Shown one piece after another: positions 10,767 to 19,840 of a DNA stretch of 64,000 nt. The position numbers and the translations under genes were made by a program. The stretch lies in the NCBI GenBank assembly GCA_900472295.1, contig UCIA01000002.1:62001-126000 (forward strand). Reading direction: 5' to 3'. Every line of letters begins with the position of its first letter. Position 1 is the first letter of the stretch. The stretch comes from Hyphomicrobiales bacterium. Lineage in GTDB: Bacteria; Pseudomonadota; Alphaproteobacteria; Rhizobiales; Rhizobiaceae. The notes under the pieces are model-generated. The model made no database searches. It had not been told where the DNA came from and saw only the letters and a program-made list of their open reading frames with translations.

Positions 10767-11060
10767 ATGGCTCGCGAACTCGAAGTTCCCGCTGAGGTAA
10801 TCGAGGATAGCGAATTCGATGAAGTACTGCGCGTCTGGATTGGTTCGGATGCAGTCATCGCGCTTCAAGACGTCTTTGGACCAGACGCTCACCACTGGGG
10901 CATGGTGCTCGCTGATGTCGGCATGCACATAGCCAGGATGAGACTGGAACGAGACGACATCCCTGAAATCGAGACGCTTCAGGCATTGGAAGACGGCTAT
11001 CGCGGCAGAATGTCGGAGCAGTTCAATATCCAGCACCGTTCGCTGACCGGGCGGAACTGA
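10767..11060 (+). CDS. DUF5076 protein within the pdh operon
   Basis: This 97-residue acidic protein has no signal peptide or membrane segment. Its core EVLRVWIGSDAVIALQDVF followed by WGMVLADVGMHIARM matches what I recall as DUF5076, a family found in rhizobia at this same place between pdhB and pdhC. It starts four bases after pdhB and ends nine bases before pdhC, so it is translated from the same message. The fixed position suggests a role tied to the complex, such as assembly or regulation. No experimental function is known to me. Confidence 0.75.
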   Translation: MARELEVPAEVIEDSEFDEVLRVWIGSDAVIALQDVFGPDAHHWGMVLADVGMHIARMRLERDDIPEIETLQALEDGYRGRMSEQFNIQHRSLTGRN

Positions 11061-11069
11061 GGAGGAAAA

Positions 11070-12458
11070 ATGCCAATCAACATCACCATGCCGGCGCTCT
11101 CGCCCACGATGGAAGAGGGCAATCTTTCCAAGTGGCTTGTGAAAGAGGGCGACAAGGTTTCGCCCGGCGACGTGATCGCCGAGATCGAGACCGACAAGGC
11201 AACGATGGAAGTCGAGGCCGTCGATGAGGGCACTGTTGCCAAGCTGGTCGTTCCCGCCGGCACCGAAGGCGTCAAGGTCAATGCGCTGATTGCCATCCTT
11301 GCCGGCGAAGGTGAGGATGCCGGCGCAGCGGCCAAGGGTGGCGGCGATGCCGCGCCCAAGGCCGAAGCTCCGAAAGCCGAAGCACCCAAGGCTGAAGCGC
11401 CGAAAGCTGAAGCGCCAAAGGCCGAAGCCGCTGCCGCCGCGCCCGCGCCGGCCAAGGCGGAGGCCGCTCCGGTCGCCAATGGCCACGCCGAAGGCGAGCG
11501 CACCTTTGCCTCGCCGCTGGCGCGTCGCATCGCCAAGGATGCCGGCGTCGATGTGTCCGCCGTGACCGGCACCGGCCCGCATGGCCGCGTCGTCAAGGCC
11601 GATGTCGAGGCGGTGATCGCCGGCGGCGGCGCCAAGGCGGCGCCAGCCGCGAAAGCCGCGCCTGCGGCTGCTCCGGCACCGGCTGCAGCCGCTGCCGCGC
11701 CCAAGGCGATGTCGGACGAGCAGGTGCTGAAACTGTTTGCCGAAGGCTCCTACGAACTTGTCCCGCACGACAATATGCGCAAGACCATTGCGCGCCGGCT
11801 GGTTGAGGCCAAGACCACCATCCCGCATTTCTACCTGACGCTCGACTGCGAGCTCGACGCGCTGCTGGCGCTGCGCACGCAGCTGAATGCAGCTGCTCCG
11901 ACAAAGAAGACCGACAAGGGCGAGGCGCCTGTCTACAAGCTCTCGGTCAACGACATGGTGATCAAGGCCATGGCGATGGCGCTGATGGCGGTGCCGGATG
12001 CCAACGCGTCATGGACCGAAAGCGCCATGGTCAAGCACAAGCATGCCGATGTCGGCGTTGCCGTGTCGATCCCCGGCGGCCTGATCACGCCGATCATCCG
12101 CCATGCCGACGAAAAGACGCTGTCCACCATCTCCAACGAGATGAAGGATCTGGCCAGCCGCGCGCGCAGCCGCAAGCTGAAGCCCGAGGAGTATCAGGGC
12201 GGCACGACGGCTGTCTCCAATCTCGGCATGTTCGGCATCAAGGACTTTGCCGCCGTCATCAACCCGCCACATGCGACGATCCTGGCGGTGGGTGCCGGCG
12301 AGCAGCGCCCGGTGGTCAAGAACGGCGAGATCAAGATCGCCACCGTGATGTCAGTGACGCTGTCGACCGATCATCGCGCCGTCGACGGTGCGCTCGGCGC
12401 CGAACTCCTGGTCGCCTTCAAGCGCATGATCGAAAACCCGATGGGCATGCTGGTCTAG
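11070..12458 (+). CDS. pdhC: Dihydrolipoamide acetyltransferase, E2 of pyruvate dehydrogenase
   Basis: The 462-residue core subunit moves the acetyl group from E1 to coenzyme A. It has one lipoyl domain (residues 1-78, K43), an Ala/Pro/Lys linker, a peripheral subunit-binding domain at about 147-183 (ASPLARRIAKDAGVDVS with GTGPHGRV), a second linker, and the catalytic acyltransferase domain ending with the active-site DHRAVDGA at D434, H435 and D439. The start follows a GAGGA ribosome site. One lipoyl domain here plus one on PdhB gives the complex two types of swinging arm. Confidence 0.97.
   Translation: MPINITMPALSPTMEEGNLSKWLVKEGDKVSPGDVIAEIETDKATMEVEAVDEGTVAKLVVPAGTEGVKVNALIAILAGEGEDAGAAAKGGGDAAPKAEAPKAEAPKAEAPKAEAPKAEAAAAAPAPAKAEAAPVANGHAEGERTFASPLARRIAKDAGVDVSAVTGTGPHGRVVKADVEAVIAGGGAKAAPAAKAAPAAAPAPAAAAAAPKAMSDEQVLKLFAEGSYELVPHDNMRKTIARRLVEAKTTIPHFYLTLDCELDALLALRTQLNAAAPTKKTDKGEAPVYKLSVNDMVIKAMAMALMAVPDANASWTESAMVKHKHADVGVAVSIPGGLITPIIRHADEKTLSTISNEMKDLASRARSRKLKPEEYQGGTTAVSNLGMFGIKDFAAVINPPHATILAVGAGEQRPVVKNGEIKIATVMSVTLSTDHRAVDGALGAELLVAFKRMIENPMGMLV
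11355..11429 (+). repeat. Five tandem 15-bp coding repeats in the pdhC linker
   Basis: Five near-identical 15-bp units code for PKAEA repeated five times between the lipoyl and subunit-binding domains. Such Ala/Pro linkers keep the lipoyl arm mobile. Tandem repeats of this kind vary in copy number between strains, so this is a likely length polymorphism. Confidence 0.85.
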
Positions 12459-12473
12459 GGAAGGAGCAGGGCG

Positions 12474-12881
12474 GTGCGGAAGTTCTTCACCTCCTTCATG
12501 GCCTTCTTCCTGTCGTTGCTTGCCGGCGGCATCGTTGCGGTGGGATTGGCAGTAAACACAGGCGCGCAGGAGGAATACATTCTCGTGTTCTTCGCCTGCG
12601 GGCTGGTCACCACTGTGGTGACCATATCGTTTTTCATCGCACAGTTTTTTCCCGATCCGCTCAAGGCCATCAATGGGGTGGGGATCGGCACGGTCGTCTT
12701 ATTCGTACTGGCCGGTCTCGGATTGATCGGCTGGACGTTTTCTCAACCGCCCGAAGGACGCGACTGGGGAGGGAACCTGCCGATCATCGCGGGTTTGGTT
12801 CTTCCGAGCCTGGCTACGATCGTGGTGCAGTGGCTGTTCGTGGGATGGCGCGTGCGGCGCGGGCTTGAGGCAGGTGCATGA
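12474..12881 (+). CDS. Small four-helix membrane protein
   Basis: The 135-residue product starts with GTG after a GGAAGGAGC ribosome site, 15 bases past pdhC. It has four hydrophobic segments at about residues 7-27, 36-58, 70-90 and 102-122 and no charged catalytic motif. It overlaps the next ORF by four bases. I do not recognise a family. Position suggests cotranscription with pdhC and lpd but says nothing firm about function. Confidence 0.75.
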   Translation: MRKFFTSFMAFFLSLLAGGIVAVGLAVNTGAQEEYILVFFACGLVTTVVTISFFIAQFFPDPLKAINGVGIGTVVLFVLAGLGLIGWTFSQPPEGRDWGGNLPIIAGLVLPSLATIVVQWLFVGWRVRRGLEAGA

Positions 12882-13519
12882 AGACGATCCTCTGCTACGG
12901 CGATTCCTTGACCTGGGGCTACGACGCAGCCAGCCTCGGGCGGCATGCGCTGGAGGACCGCTGGCCGAGCGTGCTCAAGGCGGCGCTGGACGACGACGGT
13001 ATCGAGGTCATTGCCGAAGGCCTGAATGGCCGCACCACGGCTTTCGACGATCATCTCGCCGGTGCGGATCGCAACGGCGCAAAAGTACTCCCGACGATCC
13101 TGACCAGCCATGCGCCGATCGACCTGATCATCATCCTGCTCGGCGCCAATGACATGAAGCCGTGGATCCATGGCAACCCGGTGGCGGCCAAGCAGGGCAT
13201 ATCGAGGCTGATCGATATCGTCCGCGGCCATGACTACCCGTTTGACTGGGCCGCGCCGCAAATCCTGATTGTGGCGCCGCCGGCGGTCAGCCGCACCGAC
13301 AATGCCGAATTCAAGGAAATGTTTGCCGGCGGCGACGAGGCTTCGAAGCGGCTGGCACCGCAATATTCCGCACTGGCCGACGAGGCCGGCTGCGGCTTTT
13401 TCGACGCCGGTACGGTGGCCGAGACGACACCGATCGACGGGGTCCATCTCGACGCCGAAAACACGCGGAACATCGGCCAGGCGCTGGCGCCGCTGGTGCG
13501 CGTGATGCTGGAACTCTAG
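12878..13519 (+). CDS. SGNH/GDSL family hydrolase (arylesterase-like)
   Basis: The 213-residue protein carries the four SGNH blocks in order: CYGDSLTWG with the nucleophilic serine at residue 10, the glycine of GLNGRTT, the asparagine of LLGANDMK, and the aspartate/histidine pair of DGVHLD near residue 190. It resembles the octameric arylesterase and perhydrolase group of rhizobia and mycobacteria rather than lysophospholipase TesA. It lacks a signal peptide, so it is probably cytosolic. The natural ester is unknown. It sits between pdhC and lpd and overlaps the previous ORF by four bases. Confidence 0.87.
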   Translation: MKTILCYGDSLTWGYDAASLGRHALEDRWPSVLKAALDDDGIEVIAEGLNGRTTAFDDHLAGADRNGAKVLPTILTSHAPIDLIIILLGANDMKPWIHGNPVAAKQGISRLIDIVRGHDYPFDWAAPQILIVAPPAVSRTDNAEFKEMFAGGDEASKRLAPQYSALADEAGCGFFDAGTVAETTPIDGVHLDAENTRNIGQALAPLVRVMLEL

Positions 13520-13539
13520 AGAAAATCAGGGAGACCCCC

Positions 13540-14988
13540 GTGGCAGAATCCTACGACGTCATCATCATCGGCTCCGGCCCCGGCGGCTATGTCACGGCGG
13601 TGCGTTCCGCCCAGCTCGGCTTCAAGACGGCGATCGTCGAGCGTGAGCATCTTGGCGGCATCTGCCTCAACTGGGGCTGCATCCCGACCAAGGCGCTGCT
13701 GCGCTCGGCCGAGATCATGCACTATTCGGACCATCTCAAGGACTACGGCCTGAAGCTCGAAGGCGGCAAGGTCAGCGCCGATACCGCGGCCGTCGTCGAC
13801 CGCTCGCGAAAGGTTTCACTCCGCCTCAATGGCGGCGTCGCCTTCCTGATGAAGAAGAACAAGGTCGATGTCATCTGGGGCGAAGCAAAACTGTCGAAGC
13901 CCGGTGAGATCGTCGTCTCCAAGACGGCCAAGAAGCCGATGGAGCCGCAGCCGCCGGTGCCGAAGGGCGTCAAGGGCGAGGGCACCTACACCGCCAAGCA
14001 CATCATTCTCGCCACCGGCGCCCGGCCGCGCGCGCTGCCCGGCATTGAGCCGGACGGCAAGCTGATCTGGACCTATTTCGAGGCGATGGTGCCAAAGGAA
14101 ATGCCGAAGTCACTGCTGGTGATGGGCTCGGGCGCCATCGGCATCGAATTCGCCTCCTTCTACCGCACCATGGGCGCCGAGGTGACCGTGGTTGAGCTGC
14201 TGCCGGCGGTGATGCCGGTCGAGGATGCCGAGGTCTCGAAATTCGCGCAAAAGCAGTTCGAGAAACAAGGCATGAAGATCATTCTCGAAGCCAAGGTGAC
14301 CAAGGTTGAAAAGGGCGCCAACTCCGTCACCGCGCATGTCGAGATGAAGGACGGCAAGGTCGAGAAGATCACTGCTGACCGCATGATCTCGGCTGTCGGC
14401 GTGCAGGGCAACATCGAGAACCTCGGGCTTGAGACGCTGGGCGTGAAGACCGACCGCGGCTGCATCGTCATCGATGGCTACGGCAAGACCAACGTGCCTG
14501 GCATCTACGCCATCGGCGATGTCGCCGGACCGCCGATGCTCGCCCATAAGGCCGAGCATGAGGGCGTGGTCTGCATCGAAAAGATCGCCAGTTTCCCCGG
14601 CGTGCATGCCACCGACAAGCTGAAGATCCCGGGCTGCACCTATTGCAATCCGCAGGTCGCCTCCGTCGGGCTGACCGAAGCCAAGGCCAAGGCGGAAGGC
14701 AAGGACATCCGCATTGGCCGCTTCCAGTTCGGCGCCAACGGCAAGGCGATCGCGCTCGGCGAAGACCAAGGTTTCATCAAGACCATCTTCGACAAGAAGA
14801 CCGGCCAGTTGCTCGGGGCCCATATGGTCGGCGCTGAGGTGACCGAACTGATCCAGGGCTTTGTCGTGGCGATGAACCTCGAAACCACCGAGGAAGAGCT
14901 GATGCACACCATCTTCCCACATCCGACGCTGTCGGAAATGATGAAGGAAAGTGTGCTCGACGCCTATGGGCGCGCGCTCAACGCATGA
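13540..14988 (+). CDS. lpdA: Dihydrolipoamide dehydrogenase (E3)
   Basis: This FAD enzyme reoxidises the dihydrolipoyl arms of E2 and reduces NAD+. The 482-residue chain begins at a GTG after a CAGGGAGA ribosome site. It shows the FAD-binding IIIGSGPGGYVTAV, the redox disulfide C42/C47 in GGICLNWGCIPTK, the NAD-binding LLVMGSGAIGIEFASFY, the second FAD motif with GIYAIGDVAG, and the C-terminal active-site histidine in HTIFPHPTLSEMM. Its place in the pdh cluster indicates that it serves pyruvate dehydrogenase. Confidence 0.96.
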   Translation: MAESYDVIIIGSGPGGYVTAVRSAQLGFKTAIVEREHLGGICLNWGCIPTKALLRSAEIMHYSDHLKDYGLKLEGGKVSADTAAVVDRSRKVSLRLNGGVAFLMKKNKVDVIWGEAKLSKPGEIVVSKTAKKPMEPQPPVPKGVKGEGTYTAKHIILATGARPRALPGIEPDGKLIWTYFEAMVPKEMPKSLLVMGSGAIGIEFASFYRTMGAEVTVVELLPAVMPVEDAEVSKFAQKQFEKQGMKIILEAKVTKVEKGANSVTAHVEMKDGKVEKITADRMISAVGVQGNIENLGLETLGVKTDRGCIVIDGYGKTNVPGIYAIGDVAGPPMLAHKAEHEGVVCIEKIASFPGVHATDKLKIPGCTYCNPQVASVGLTEAKAKAEGKDIRIGRFQFGANGKAIALGEDQGFIKTIFDKKTGQLLGAHMVGAEVTELIQGFVVAMNLETTEEELMHTIFPHPTLSEMMKESVLDAYGRALNA

Positions 14989-15090
14989 TAGATTCGCCAC
15001 GCGAGACTCAGACGCATGTGCCGGGGGAACCTTACGGCAAGGCAGTTCGTTTCCGGATGCATTTTCACCTGAAACTGGAGGAGTTGGCAT

Positions 15091-15348
15091 ATGGATGTGA
15101 ATGGCGTGGGCTGGATTACAGCCATCATCGTCGGTGGCCTGGCCGGGTGGCTGGCCGAGATGGTCATGAAGAGCAATACCGGCATCTTGATGAACATCAT
15201 TATGGGCATTATCGGCGCTGTGGTGCTGAACGCAATTCTCAGAGCCCTCAACATCGAGCCCTTCGGCGTCGGTTGGCTCGCCTATCTGATCACCGGCTTC
15301 ATCGGCGCCTGCCTGCTGATTTTTGCCGGGCGGCTCATTCGCCGCTAG
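15091..15348 (+). CDS. GlsB/YeaQ/YmgE family membrane protein
   Basis: The 85-residue protein has three membrane helices rich in glycine (AIIVGGLAGWLAEMVMKSNT, then MNIIMGIIGAVVLNAIL, then LITGFIGACLLIFAG), the pattern of the transglycosylase-associated GlsB/YeaQ family, often stress-induced in enterobacteria. The biochemical role is unknown. An AGGAG ribosome site lies about ten bases before the ATG. It is followed by a terminator and separates the pdh genes from lipA. Confidence 0.87.
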   Translation: MDVNGVGWITAIIVGGLAGWLAEMVMKSNTGILMNIIMGIIGAVVLNAILRALNIEPFGVGWLAYLITGFIGACLLIFAGRLIRR

Positions 15349-15362
15349 CACCCCGCTATGCG

Positions 15363-15398
15363 AAAAGGCTGTGGCGGCATGCGCTGCCGCGGCCTTTT
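15363..15398 (+). terminator. Intrinsic terminator after the GlsB-like gene
   Basis: The outer arms AAAAGGC and GCCTTTT enclose an inner GTGGCGGC / GCTGCCGC stem, and T-residues follow. It lies 15 bases after the stop. Confidence 0.8.
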
Positions 15399-15474
15399 TC
15401 TTTGCTCGGAAAAGTCTTAAGTGACGTTTTAAAGGCTGACGCCGACGGGCGCACGCCAACAAGTCAGGTTTGAG

Positions 15475-16452
15475 ATGGTCACCGTCCTCGACACGATCGC
15501 CAACGCGCCGCGCCTGCGGCACCCCGAAAAGGCGCACAAGCCCGACCAGGACGTGCTGCGCAAGCCAGACTGGATCCGCGTCAAGGCGCCGGTGTCCAAG
15601 GGCTATGCCGAAACCCGCGAGATCGTGAAGTCGCACAAGCTGGTGACGGTGTGCGAAGAGGCCGGCTGCCCCAACATCGGCGAGTGCTGGGAAAAGAAGC
15701 ACGCCACCTTCATGATCATGGGCGAGATCTGCACGCGCGCCTGCGCCTTCTGCAACGTCGCCACCGGCATTCCGACTGCGCTCGATGCCGATGAGCCGGC
15801 GCGCGTCGCCCATGCCGTCAAGCAGATGGGCCTGACCCATGTCGTCATCACCTCGGTCGACCGTGACGATCTCGCCGATGGCGGCGCGCAGCATTTCGCC
15901 GAGGTCATCCGCGCCATTCGGGCAGCGACGCCCTTGACCACGATCGAAATCCTGACGCCCGATTTCCTGCGCAAGGAAGGCGCGCTGGAGATCGTCGTGG
16001 CCGCCAAGCCCGACGTCTTCAACCACAATCTCGAAACCGTGCCGTCGAACTACCTGACCGTGCGGCCGGGCGCCCGCTATTTCCATTCGATCCGGCTGCT
16101 TCAGCGGGTCAAAGAGCTCGACCCGTCCATTTTCACCAAGTCCGGCATCATGGTTGGGCTCGGCGAAGAGCGGAACGAGATCCTGCAGTTGATGGACGAT
16201 CTGCGTTCGGCCAATGTCGACTTCATGACCATCGGCCAGTATCTGCAGCCTTCGAAGAAGCACCATCCGGTGATCCGCTTCGTCACGCCGGAGGAATTCG
16301 GTTCCTTCGCGACGATCGGCAAGACCAAGGGTTTCCTGCTGGTGGCGTCGAGCCCGCTGACGCGCTCCTCGCATCACGCCGGCGACGATTTCGCCAGGCT
16401 GCGGACAGCGCGCGAGGCGCAGCTCAAAAAAGCAGCCAACGCTCTGCTTTAA
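15475..16452 (+). CDS. lipA: Lipoyl synthase
   Basis: LipA is a radical-SAM enzyme that inserts two sulfurs into octanoyl groups on lipoyl domains, here probably including PdhB and PdhC encoded just upstream. The 325-residue protein has the sacrificial auxiliary cluster cysteines C60, C65 and C71 ([12 protein letters not shown]), the radical-SAM cluster C86, C90 and C93 (CTRACAFC), and the C-terminal RSSHHAGD segment with the RSSxH motif. Length is normal. It has its own upstream region after the terminator. Confidence 0.97.
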   Translation: MVTVLDTIANAPRLRHPEKAHKPDQDVLRKPDWIRVKAPVSKGYAETREIVKSHKLVTVCEEAGCPNIGECWEKKHATFMIMGEICTRACAFCNVATGIPTALDADEPARVAHAVKQMGLTHVVITSVDRDDLADGGAQHFAEVIRAIRAATPLTTIEILTPDFLRKEGALEIVVAAKPDVFNHNLETVPSNYLTVRPGARYFHSIRLLQRVKELDPSIFTKSGIMVGLGEERNEILQLMDDLRSANVDFMTIGQYLQPSKKHHPVIRFVTPEEFGSFATIGKTKGFLLVASSPLTRSSHHAGDDFARLRTAREAQLKKAANALL

Positions 16453-16505
16453 GCGATGCACGTCGTTGTCTCAAAGCCGGGGCCACTTTTGAGCGACATG
16501 CACTA

Positions 16506-16967
16506 ATGCCGAAATTCGAAGCCACCCGCCGCGTCGCCCACACGCCGGAGCAGATGTTTGCGCTGGTCGCCGATATCGAGACCTATCCTGAATTTCTACC
16601 GCTATGCGAGGCGCTGACGGTGCGCTCGCGCAAGGAACGTGACGGCCGCACCATTCTCGTCGCCGATATGAGCATCGGCTACAAGGCGATCCGCGAGACC
16701 TTTACGACGCAGGTGCTGTTGAAGCCGGACGAAAACACCATCGACGTCAAATACATCGACGGGCCGTTCAAATATCTCAGCAATATCTGGCGCTTCGAGC
16801 CGACCGATGGCGGCGGCTGTAGCGTCCGCTTCTTTATAGACTACGAGTTCAAGAGCCGTATCCTCGGCGCGCTGATGGGCACCATGTTCGACCGCGCCTT
16901 CCGCATGTTTTCCGAAGCTTTCGAGAAGCGGGCCGACGTGATCTACGGAACGACGCCCATCTCGTGA
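16506..16967 (+). CDS. COQ10/START-domain ubiquinone-binding protein (RatA-like)
   Basis: The 153-residue protein is a single polyketide-cyclase/START fold. It begins FEATRRVAHTPEQMFALVAD with IETYPEFLPLCEALTVRSR, the classic COQ10 pattern. Members bind ubiquinone and help respiratory electron transport. In enterobacteria the homologue RatA was reported as a ribosome-association toxin. The neighbour lipA and long conservation of this pair in alphaproteobacteria favour the respiratory role. Its end overlaps the convergent cinA end by 25 bases. Confidence 0.87.
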   Translation: MPKFEATRRVAHTPEQMFALVADIETYPEFLPLCEALTVRSRKERDGRTILVADMSIGYKAIRETFTTQVLLKPDENTIDVKYIDGPFKYLSNIWRFEPTDGGGCSVRFFIDYEFKSRILGALMGTMFDRAFRMFSEAFEKRADVIYGTTPIS

Positions 16968-17452
16968 GTGTCGCCGAGCGCGCGCAGGCCAATCTCCAGC
17001 GCATGCTTGACCGTTTCGCGGCGGATAAAGTCACGGCCATTGTCGGCAAACATATTGAGCTCGGCAGCCACCGGCCCTCCCTTTAGCGCTACTCCGAACC
17101 AGACCAAGCCAACCGGCTTTTCCGGCGAGCCGCCGCCCGGGCCGGCAATGCCGGTGACGGCAAGCGCCAGACCGGCACGCGAACGGGCCAGAGCGCCCGA
17201 CGCCATCTCGAGAACCGTTTCGCGTGAGACGGCGCCATGCGCCTCGAGCGTGGCGGCAGAGACGCCGAGCATCTCCATCTTGGCTTCATTGGAATAGGTG
17301 ATGAGGCCGCGGTCGACGACGGCCGAAGAGCCGGCAATGTCGGTGAGGGCGGCGATGATCATGCCGCCGGTGCAGCTCTCGGCGGTCGCCAGCATGATGC
17401 CGCGCTGCTGGCAGACCTGGAGCAGGGCGTTTGCAAGCTCGGCGTTGGTCAT
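16943..17452 (-). CDS. CinA-family nicotinamide-nucleotide amidohydrolase (PncC-type)
   Basis: The 169-residue protein is the stand-alone CinA C-terminal domain: [20 protein letters not shown] holds the catalytic serine, followed by the [17 protein letters not shown] segment, the [18 protein letters not shown] loop and a late [13 protein letters not shown] helix. The family hydrolyses nicotinamide mononucleotide to nicotinic acid mononucleotide in pyridine salvage. The start overlaps the ispDF stop as ATGA, so the two are translated together. Confidence 0.9.
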   Translation of the reverse strand: MTNAELANALLQVCQQRGIMLATAESCTGGMIIAALTDIAGSSAVVDRGLITYSNEAKMEMLGVSAATLEAHGAVSRETVLEMASGALARSRAGLALAVTGIAGPGGGSPEKPVGLVWFGVALKGGPVAAELNMFADNGRDFIRRETVKHALEIGLRALGDTHEMGVVP

Positions 17453-18672
17453 GCGGGAACCTCGCCCGGGAAGACGACGCTGGCGGTCGCGATGGCAGCT
17501 ATGCCTTCCTCGCGGCCGACAAAGCCAAGCTTCTCATTGGTCGTCGCCTTGATCGAAATGCGATCGCTGGAAATGCCCAGCATTGCCGAGAGCGCATTCG
17601 TCATGGCCTCGCGATGCGGGCCGACCCGTGGCGCCTCGCAGATCAGGGTGATGTCGGCATTGGCGATGCGGCCGCCGCGTTCGCGCACCAGCTTGGCCGC
17701 GTGTTCCACAAAGATTTTTGACGCAGCACCTTTCCACTGTGGGTCGGAAGGCGGGAAATGCGTGCCGATGTCGCCGGCGCCGCAGGTGGCGAGCAGCGCA
17801 TCGGTCAGCGCATGCAGGCCGACATCGGCATCCGAATGTCCTGACAGCTTTTTTCCGTGCGGGATGGCGACGCCGCACAAAGTGACATGGTCGCCGGACT
17901 CGAAGGCGTGCACGTCATAGCCATTTCCGGTGCGGATGTCGGGAAAGCGCCCGCCGGAAAGCCGTTGATCCGCCATCGCAATATCCCTTGCCCAGGTCAG
18001 TTTGACATTGTCCGGCGATCCCGGAACGATTTTCATCGGAATATGGGCCCATTCGGCGATTGCGGCATCGTCGGTGAAATCGGTCTTGCCGAGATGATGG
18101 GCCTTTTCGTGCGCCGCGAGCAGCGGCCAGAACGGAAAGCCTTGCGGTGTCTGCGCGGCATGCAATCCGGCCCTCGGCACAGTCTCTTCGATCATGCCCT
18201 CGGCCGATTCGCGCTTTAGCGTGTCGGCGACGGGCAGGGCAGGCAGCGCTCCCTGGCGCTCACCAATGGCTGCGATGGTACGGTCGATGACCTCGGCATC
18301 GACGAACGGGCGCACCGCATCATGTACCAGTACCTTTGCTGGCGCTTGGTCCCGTAACGCCAGGAGCCCGAGCCTAACCGATGCCTGCCGGGACGAGCCG
18401 CCGGTGACAGCAAGGACGCGTTCGGCATTTGCACCTGCCGCACGGGCAAAAAGTTCGCCATCATCGGCATGGATGGCCACGACCGCCGGGCCAATTCCAG
18501 GATGCGCCAGAAATGTCTCCAGCGTGCGCGCGATGACGGCGCGGCCGCCGATCTTCTGATACTGCTTCGGCCCGTCGGCCTGTCCGGCGCGCGCGCCGCG
18601 GCCGGCCGCGACAATGACCACGCCGACCTTGTCGGTCGTTGTCCCCACCGGTTTTTCGCTTGCGTCTGTCAT
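17449..18672 (-). CDS. ispDF: Bifunctional IspD/IspF of the MEP isoprenoid pathway
   Basis: One 407-residue chain joins two non-consecutive methylerythritol phosphate pathway enzymes. Residues about 18-235 are IspD ([14 protein letters not shown], then [11 protein letters not shown]), which makes CDP-methylerythritol. Residues about 245-405 are IspF ([17 protein letters not shown], then [16 protein letters not shown] with metal-binding Asp and His), which forms the cyclodiphosphate. The fusion is characteristic of many alphaproteobacteria. The start is the ATG at 18672. It is divergent from dusB. Confidence 0.96.
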   Translation of the reverse strand: MTDASEKPVGTTTDKVGVVIVAAGRGARAGQADGPKQYQKIGGRAVIARTLETFLAHPGIGPAVVAIHADDGELFARAAGANAERVLAVTGGSSRQASVRLGLLALRDQAPAKVLVHDAVRPFVDAEVIDRTIAAIGERQGALPALPVADTLKRESAEGMIEETVPRAGLHAAQTPQGFPFWPLLAAHEKAHHLGKTDFTDDAAIAEWAHIPMKIVPGSPDNVKLTWARDIAMADQRLSGGRFPDIRTGNGYDVHAFESGDHVTLCGVAIPHGKKLSGHSDADVGLHALTDALLATCGAGDIGTHFPPSDPQWKGAASKIFVEHAAKLVRERGGRIANADITLICEAPRVGPHREAMTNALSAMLGISSDRISIKATTNEKLGFVGREEGIAAIATASVVFPGEVPA

Positions 18673-18727
18673 GCCGAGAGGCTTAGTCGCGGCTTATGGC
18701 TAAGGCCAGCATTTTCCCAAATGCGCC

Positions 18728-18758
18728 GCAATGTGACGTCATTGCGCGTTGCACAATG
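18728..18758. promoter_or_regulatory. Overlapping palindromes between ispDF and dusB-ntrBC
   Basis: GCAATG at 18728-18733 and CATTGC at 18740-18745 are inverted around TGACGT, and CATTGCGC at 18740-18747 is inverted against GCACAATG at 18751-18758 with one mismatch. The half-site CATTGC is shared, giving three related half-sites in 31 bp inside the divergent promoter. It does not match the usual NtrC site. The protein that binds it is unknown. Confidence 0.35.
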
Positions 18759-18811
18759 CCTTTCTTATGGCTAGAGAATGTGCAGCAATCTGATATGCTT
18801 GGTTTTTGTGC

Positions 18812-19840
18812 ATGCCTGAAGTGACAAAATTGGCCGCGCCGCTCGATGTCGGCGGTGTAAGGATTCGCAACCGCGTCTTCCTCGCGCCGATGTCTGGAAT
18901 AACCGACGAGCCGTTCCGGCAGCGTGCGCATGCGCACGGCGCGGGACTCGTCGTGTCGGAAATGGTAGCGAGCGGTGAGCTTGCCAAGGGCAGGGCCGGC
19001 TGCGACCTGCGCATCCGTCATTCCGGGCTGCCCGTCCATATGGTGCAGCTTGCCGGCCGGGAGGCAGCGCACATGGCTGAGGGCGCGCGCATCGCCGCCG
19101 GCGAGGGCGCCGACATCATCGACATCAATATGGGCTGCCCCGCCAAGAAGGTGACCGGCGGCTATGCCGGTTCGGCGCTGATGCGCGATCTCGACCACGC
19201 GCTGTCGCTGATCGAAGCCGTGGTCGACGCGGTCCAGGTGCCGGTCACGGTCAAGATGCGGCTCGGTTGGGACGACAACGCCCTCAATGCGCCATCTCTG
19301 GCGCGCCGCGCCGAGGACGCCGGCGTCAAAATGGTGACGATACATGGCCGCACGCGCTGCCAGTTCTATCAGGGCAGGGCCGACTGGCGCGCCATCGCCC
19401 GCATCAAGGACGCGGTTTCCATCCCGGTCGTCGCCAATGGCGACGTCGGTTCACCTGTGGAAGCCGCGGAAATCCTCGAACAGTCGGGCGCCGATGCCGT
19501 GATGATCGGCCGTGCGCATTACGGCGCGCCGTGGACGGCGGGCAGCATCGCTGCGACGGCTGCAGGCGAGGCGCCCTCCGGCGTGCCGGACAGCCCGCAA
19601 GCCCTGGCCGACTACATAACGGCTCACTACGAGGACATGCTGGCACTCTACGGCGTTGAAAGCGGCCTGCGCCAGGCGCGCAAGCATCTTGGCTGGTATC
19701 TCGACCGCCATGCCTCCGGCGTCACCGACGACCGGCGCAAGGCCATCCTCACCTCGTTCGAGCCTGCTCGCGTCATTGCCGGGCTGCACGAGGTGTTTTC
19801 CGGCGAAGGCGACGCCACGCCACTGCGGAGCGCTGCATGA
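18812..19840 (+). CDS. dusB: tRNA-dihydrouridine synthase DusB (NifR3)
   Basis: This FMN enzyme reduces specific uridines in the tRNA D-loop to dihydrouridine. Signatures are [37 protein letters not shown] with the catalytic cysteine, [11 protein letters not shown] and [13 protein letters not shown]. The ATG at 18812 gives 342 residues; a TTG two codons earlier is an alternative and neither has a clear ribosome site. It overlaps ntrB by four bases. In Rhodobacter and rhizobia this gene, once called nifR3, leads the ntrBC operon, so its promoter controls nitrogen signalling too. Confidence 0.95.
   Translation: MPEVTKLAAPLDVGGVRIRNRVFLAPMSGITDEPFRQRAHAHGAGLVVSEMVASGELAKGRAGCDLRIRHSGLPVHMVQLAGREAAHMAEGARIAAGEGADIIDINMGCPAKKVTGGYAGSALMRDLDHALSLIEAVVDAVQVPVTVKMRLGWDDNALNAPSLARRAEDAGVKMVTIHGRTRCQFYQGRADWRAIARIKDAVSIPVVANGDVGSPVEAAEILEQSGADAVMIGRAHYGAPWTAGSIAATAAGEAPSGVPDSPQALADYITAHYEDMLALYGVESGLRQARKHLGWYLDRHASGVTDDRRKAILTSFEPARVIAGLHEVFSGEGDATPLRSAA

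Noticed and set aside
14110..16461. A 783-codon open frame antisense to lpd and lipA
   Set aside because: It mirrors codon bias of the two real genes and has no recognisable motif.
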